From positions 1 to 64,000 of the forward strand of contig NZ_NFGZ01000014.1 of assembly GCF_002159175.1 (NCBI RefSeq): a stretch of DNA of 64,000 bases, written 5' to 3'. A program made the translations under genes and the position numbers. This stretch comes from Flavonifractor sp. An92 (lineage in GTDB: Bacteria; Bacillota; Clostridia; Oscillospirales; Oscillospiraceae). Of this stretch, positions 60,821-64,000 are shown piece by piece. Position 1 is the stretch's first letter, and the number at the start of each line of letters is the position of its first letter. A model generated the notes under the pieces. It did not search any database. It was not told the origin of the DNA and worked only from the letters and a program-made list of their open reading frames with translations.

Positions 60821-61447
60821 ATGAAGAAGTTTTTTACCGTCATCCCCCTGCAGGTCCCCGGCATGCTGAGCCGGTACCGCTATGAGCCGGTGGGCAACAC
60901 CCGGCTGGGGATGGAGGAGGAGACCAGCTTTCCCATCCTGACCGCCGTCCACGGCTATGCCCAGCCGGGGGAGCCCTTCCAGGTCATCGCGGTGGTGGCC
61001 GACTCGGAGGTGGGCCGGGCCAACTGTCAGGCCCTCCGGCAGGAGCTGGAGGCGCTGTGCGGCAAATATGGTCTCACCTGCGCGGGGGTGGAGGAGGTCA
61101 CGGTGCCGTCCGACGAGTCGGTATCCGCCCACGCCGCCACCTTCCAGAAGCTCATCGCCCACGCGGAGGATGAGGACGAGCTTTTCGCCTGCATCACCTT
61201 CGGCACCAAGCCCCTGTCCATGGCGGTGCGTATGGCGGTGCAGTACGCCTATCGGGTCAAGCGCAACACCTCCATCACCTGCATCGTCTACGGCCAGATC
61301 GACCGTCCCAGCCGGGACCCCTCTACCTGGCGGGCCTATGTGTACGACGAGACGGCCCTGGTGCGGCTGGACGAGATCGTCCGGGTGCTGGCCGACCGGG
61401 GCGTGGCGGACCCGGGCGCGGTGATCCAGCGGGTCCTGGCGCTGTAA
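60821..61447 (+). CDS. Stand-alone CARF-like protein
   Basis: A 208-residue protein starting four bases after the CARF-HEPN gene. FACITFGTKPLSMAVRMAVQ (about 122-141) with ITCIVYGQIDR repeats the ligand-loop/next-strand pattern of the CARF domain upstream, and FQVIAVVADSEVG is the first Rossmann strand. No HEPN, nuclease or transmembrane segment is seen. It may be a ring nuclease that removes the signal, or a sensor for the sigma-like protein next to it. Family assignment is by pattern, not search. Confidence 0.7.
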   Translation: MKKFFTVIPLQVPGMLSRYRYEPVGNTRLGMEEETSFPILTAVHGYAQPGEPFQVIAVVADSEVGRANCQALRQELEALCGKYGLTCAGVEEVTVPSDESVSAHAATFQKLIAHAEDEDELFACITFGTKPLSMAVRMAVQYAYRVKRNTSITCIVYGQIDRPSRDPSTWRAYVYDETALVRLDEIVRVLADRGVADPGAVIQRVLAL

Positions 61448-61459
61448 GGGGGTGGACGC

Positions 61460-62281
61460 ATGGACCGCAAGACCCAGGAATCCCGTCTGAACCAGGCGGC
61501 GGAGCAGTGGGCCCGTCTGGACCCGAAGGGCAACGAGGCCGCCCGTCAGGCCCTCTATGGGGAGATTTTCACCCTCGCCTTCCAACTCTACGACCAGTCA
61601 GGGGAGATGTGGGTGCTGGACGCCTTTGAGGAGGCCATGGAGAAGTTCGACCCGGAGCGGGCGCTGTTTTCCCACTATTTCGCGCATCTGCTGAGCAAGC
61701 GGAAGGTGGACGCCCACCGCTATGAGCAGCGGCACAGCCCCGCCGGGGTCAGTCTGGAGACTCCCACGGAGGAGGACGAGCAGAGCGAGTTGAAAGACTT
61801 TCTGGAGGACACCACCATCCGAAAGCCCGGTGATGTCCTGGCGTTTGAGTCCTCCTTCCTGGAGCTGACCTCCATGATCCTGAACTTTACCCAGTGCCAC
61901 ACCGGGAAGAGCGCCAACGAGACCCGGCGGAACTGGTACCGGATGTTCTACACCGAAGACATGACGCATGCCGTCAAAAGTGTGGAGTTCCATTTCCTCC
62001 ATGAGCGGGATATGTTCGCCGCCATGAAGCAGCCCTATCTGGACTACTACATGAGCGCCCCCTGCACTACGGGGGCACAGCTCCGGAACACGGCGCTGCG
62101 GCCCTACGGCCAGGTGGTGCCGGAGCGGGCAGGGGAGACGGGGGAGACCCCGCTGCCCATCCCCGCCGACGTGTCTCTGAGCTACCTGCGCCTGCGGGAG
62201 GGGACGCAGGTGGGAGCCAGCACCCGGAGCAACCAGCTGAAATTCTACAAGGAAGAGAAGGAGCTGATGCGGCCTTGCTGA
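61460..62281 (+). CDS. Sigma-70 region 2-like protein inside the CRISPR locus
   Basis: A 273-residue protein. ALYGEIFTLAFQLYDQSGEM, DAFEEAMEKFDPERALFSHY, FAHLLSKRKVDAHRYEQRH and VSLETPTEEDEQSELKDFLE follow, in order, the sigma-70 domain 2 pattern: start helix, FDP..G.F..Y helix, R-rich helix, then SLD.P acidic linker. The middle (150-215) is less familiar, and the C-terminus SLSYLRLREGTQVGASTRSN could be a helix-turn-helix. It lies between a CARF protein and Cas6 and overlaps Cas6. A sigma factor released by antisense signalling is known from the CalpL/T/S type III system; this may be an unrelated analogue. Repurposing as an RNA-binding subunit is the alternative. Confidence 0.65.
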   Translation: MDRKTQESRLNQAAEQWARLDPKGNEAARQALYGEIFTLAFQLYDQSGEMWVLDAFEEAMEKFDPERALFSHYFAHLLSKRKVDAHRYEQRHSPAGVSLETPTEEDEQSELKDFLEDTTIRKPGDVLAFESSFLELTSMILNFTQCHTGKSANETRRNWYRMFYTEDMTHAVKSVEFHFLHERDMFAAMKQPYLDYYMSAPCTTGAQLRNTALRPYGQVVPERAGETGETPLPIPADVSLSYLRLREGTQVGASTRSNQLKFYKEEKELMRPC

Positions 62282-63024
62282 CCCGTTATACCCTGACGCT
62301 GGACCCCCAGGGGCCCGTACGCAGCCGTCCGGAGTGGGCCTATCCTCTGTATGCCGCCCTGCTGGAGGGAGCGCCCGCCGAGTTCGGCGCGGCCTCCCAC
62401 CGGGACGGCGCCACGCCGGTGAGCCAGTATCTGAGCCGGGAGGGGGAGCGCCTGGTGTGGCGGGTGACCCTGCTGGGCGGGGAGAGCGAGGCGGCCCTGG
62501 CCCCGGTCCTGGAGGCGCGGGAGGCATACCATCTGAAAAAAGACGGTGTGACGCTGCACGTGGCCCGGCGGAGCTGGGACCACATCGCCGATGTGGAGGA
62601 GCTTTTTGTCCGCTCCGCCTGGTGCAGCGGGCTCCACCGACTGACGGTGCGGACCCCGGCCGCCTTCAAGAGCCGGGGCGTCTATCAGATCCTCCCCACC
62701 CCGCGCTTCATCCTCCAGAGCCTCATCAAGCAGTGGAACGGCTGCTTCCCCGGCTGCCCCATCGAGGATGGGGACGGCGAGGGCATGGAGGCCATGGCGG
62801 CGGGGCTGCTGTGCCGGGGTTATCAGCTGCGGGACCAGAGCTATTTTCTCAAGGGGAACCACATTCCTGGCTTTGTGGGGAGCCTGACCCTGGACAGCAC
62901 CCGTCTGCCCGGATTCCACCGCACCCTCACGGATGCGCTGCTGTACTTCTCTGGCTACGCCGGGATCGGCATCAAGACCGCCCTGGGTATGGGCGGCGTA
63001 GGTCATCAATTTTTGGTTCGGTAA
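62275..63024 (+). CDS. cas6: Cas6 crRNA-processing endoribonuclease
   Basis: A 249-residue Cas6 with two ferredoxin-like halves. TVRTPAAFKSRGVYQILPTP and FILQSLIKQWN are the mid-protein family motifs, and the C-terminal Gly-rich loop is GYAGIGIKTALGMGGVG. It cleaves the CRISPR transcript at each repeat stem. The start is TTG 62275, overlapping the sigma-like gene by seven bases; no ATG is in frame nearby. It ends 25 bases before the array. Confidence 0.93.
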   Translation: MLTRYTLTLDPQGPVRSRPEWAYPLYAALLEGAPAEFGAASHRDGATPVSQYLSREGERLVWRVTLLGGESEAALAPVLEAREAYHLKKDGVTLHVARRSWDHIADVEELFVRSAWCSGLHRLTVRTPAAFKSRGVYQILPTPRFILQSLIKQWNGCFPGCPIEDGDGEGMEAMAAGLLCRGYQLRDQSYFLKGNHIPGFVGSLTLDSTRLPGFHRTLTDALLYFSGYAGIGIKTALGMGGVGHQFLVR

Positions 63025-63049
63025 CCGGAGCACGCATCCGGCGTGGACC

Positions 63050-63212
63050 CTTTCACTACCCCAAACGGGGACGAAAACATAGTCCTTTACTTGATGATGT
63101 ATTGTACCACGCAGATGGAGCTTTCCCCTCACGGGGACGGAAACTCTCTTACCTGACCCATAAAAAGTGGACCGCAACCGATGCAATCCAAACCCCTCAC
63201 GGGGACACAAAA
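63050..63212 (+). CRISPR. Short degenerate CRISPR array: three repeats, two spacers
   Basis: Three units share a CCCC-TCAC-GGGG hairpin core followed by ACGRAAAC: repeat 1 at 63050-63078 (CCCCAAACGGGGACGAAAAC core), repeat 2 at 63116-63144 (CCCCTCACGGGGACGGAAAC core), repeat 3 at 63184-63212 (CCCCTCACGGGGACACAAAA core). Core-to-core distances are 66 and 68 bases, giving two spacers of about 37-39 bases (63079-63115, 63145-63183). The 5' halves of the repeats differ, so the array is eroded. It runs into a terminator. No leader or cas1/cas2 is seen. Confidence 0.85.
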
Positions 63213-63250
63213 AAAGCCCTCCGTTCTCAGTTGAGAACGGAAGGCTTTTT
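63211..63250. terminator. Bidirectional terminator after the CRISPR array
   Basis: AAAAAGCC-CT-CCGTTCTCA pairs with TGAGAACGG-A-AGGCTTTTT around a two-base loop, with A/T runs on both sides. Confidence 0.9.
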
Positions 63251-63337
63251 CTGAGTTATTTCTTTTTACTGACGGGGATTCTTGATCGCGGCCTGAGCGG
63301 CAAAGGATAATGAGAGGAAAGTAAATGTCTCCTCCAT

Positions 63338-63385
63338 AAGCAAGCTTGCTTAGATCTTGCTTAGACCTTGCTTAGGCTTGCTTAA
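63338..63385. repeat. Short tandem CTTGCTTAG repeats beginning in a 14-bp palindrome
   Basis: AAGCAAGCTTGCTT (63338-63351) is a perfect palindrome. CTTGCTTAG repeats at 63345, 63356, 63367 and (ending A) 63377, period 10-11. It lies 25 bases beyond the stop of the minus-strand gene fragment; no T-run terminator is evident. Confidence 0.9.
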
Positions 63386-63409
63386 ATACTTGATTAGGGA
63401 TTAAAAAGT

Positions 63410-64000
63410 TCATTTTTTAGTCAACACCCAGTTGGAACGCTGATGGTTTTCAGAGTCCGTTTCAATGATGCCACCCATTCTGAGCGATGACAGCAAATTT
63501 CGGAGCTTGTTATTTTTTTGTGCAGATGTTAAAGAATCCGGCAATTTATCAAACAGCAATTTTTCAAAGTCACGTTTTTGACCCTTGCCCCATTTGTTCA
63601 GATAATCGACAATAAGTTGTTTATAATACTGATCATCAAACCCTTTGTTCTTTATATATTGGGCTTTTTGATCTAGGGCTTCTGCTACTGTCGCAGAAAT
63701 AAATAGCTTTGGTATTTTTCCCTCAATCAATCCAAGTTTTCTCAATACCGTAGCTTCAGATCTGCTAATGCTTTCCCCTTTCTGAACTTTGTCAAGTAAA
63801 TATACTGTATCTAAATCCATATCAGGGTTTTCAAAAAGAATTTTTGTGTAGTTTTCATTTAAAACTTTTCCATAAACCGTAACACGAACGTGGTTATGTC
63901 TTGACAAATCGTAGTCTGGCATGGGGAATAACTTTTCTTTTTGAATGGAATAAACCCGTCGAATTCCCATCGATGCAGTATCAATCATTTTGAAATGGAC
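63410..64000 (-). CDS. C-terminal part of an AlbA_2/HATPase_c_4-type ATP-binding regulator (cut by window end)
   Basis: Open from the window edge to 63410 (about 196 residues). The sequence around IDTASMGIRRVYSIQ and FPMPDYDLSRHNHVRVTVYG with LFENPDMDLDTVYLLDKVQK matches the C-terminal HATPase_c_4/wHTH part of AlbA_2 (divergent AAA-4) proteins; the ATP-binding and AlbA_2 part would lie past base 64000. The last 90 residues look like a winged helix with a small extra domain. Base composition is strongly A+T-rich compared with everything else in the window, pointing to horizontal acquisition. Such proteins recur in defence and mobile islands. Confidence 0.8.
   Translation of the reverse strand, partial: VHFKMIDTASMGIRRVYSIQKEKLFPMPDYDLSRHNHVRVTVYGKVLNENYTKILFENPDMDLDTVYLLDKVQKGESISRSEATVLRKLGLIEGKIPKLFISATVAEALDQKAQYIKNKGFDDQYYKQLIVDYLNKWGKGQKRDFEKLLFDKLPDSLTSAQKNNKLRNLLSSLRMGGIIETDSENHQRSNWVLTKK

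Noticed and set aside
62334-63254. Open frame running through Cas6 and the array in another frame
   Set aside because: It crosses the CRISPR repeats and is a shadow of cas6.

Overview
The window looks like a high-G+C Clostridia chromosome, most likely a gut Oscillospiraceae relative (Flavonifractor/Lawsonibacter/Pseudoflavonifractor type). This rests on strong G/C third-position use, Gram-positive lipoproteins, an SLH-anchored wall protein, LytTR/AgrC-type signalling, AGGAGG ribosome sites and densely packed catabolic operons. The genus call is an impression from protein style, not a search result. No rRNA, tRNA, insertion sequence or phage gene was recognised.

Layout. 1-2.9 kb: a DUF1116 gene (partial) behind a clear sigma-54 promoter, with its PAS/AAA+/Fis activator upstream. 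3.1-7.5 kb: a two-component system whose response regulator has an in-frame amber codon, divergent from a redox operon (lipoprotein, CD1871A-type micro-protein, 4Fe-4S membrane protein, TlpA thioredoxin). 7.6-9.6 kb: LacI regulator plus ribokinase-like kinase. 10-13.2 kb: beta-helix/SLH surface protein. 13.3-20.3 kb: catabolic operon (DapA-like lyase, CoA-disulfide-reductase-like flavoenzyme, PPC protein, YfcC transporter, LUD protein, M20 amidohydrolase) behind a Crp/Fnr regulator. 20.6-33.1 kb: a ten-gene operon with two ADP-ribosylglycohydrolase-fold enzymes, two PfkB kinases, a SIS protein, a nucleoside phosphorylase, YjbQ and an ABC importer, flanked by two GntR/UTRA regulators. 33.2-37.8 kb: adenine deaminase, nucleoside hydrolase, ABC ATPase and a 5-FCL-like protein under shared TAC(AA/TT)GTA operators. 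38-42 kb: SorC regulator, DhaL, DhaK, LsrF-type thiolase, small cupin/VOC-size protein. 42.2-50.3 kb: LytTR/GHKL pair, a circularly permuted membrane-anchored GH3, a conventional GH3 and a GtrA-like protein. 50.5-51.6 kb: glycerate kinase.

51.9-63.2 kb is the most unusual part: a type III-D-variant (III-Dv-like) CRISPR locus. It encodes a Cas7-Cas5-Cas11 fusion, a tandem Cas7-2x, Csx19, a TIGR03986/Cas7-insertion protein, a CARF-HEPN nuclease, a second CARF-like protein, a sigma-70-region-2-like protein, Cas6 and a three-repeat degenerate array. Upstream lie a TerY-like vWA protein and two small unknown proteins. No Cas10, Cas1 or Cas2 is encoded here. Three of its genes carry a stop codon or frameshift with intact coding on the far side, so the locus is decaying, mis-sequenced or recoded. 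The window closes in an A+T-rich foreign-looking gene fragment.

Working together: most of the window is import and breakdown of small carbon/nitrogen compounds, with ribosides or nucleosides as the main theme at 20.6-37.8 kb, each operon having its own local regulator. The CRISPR region is the accessory defence island.
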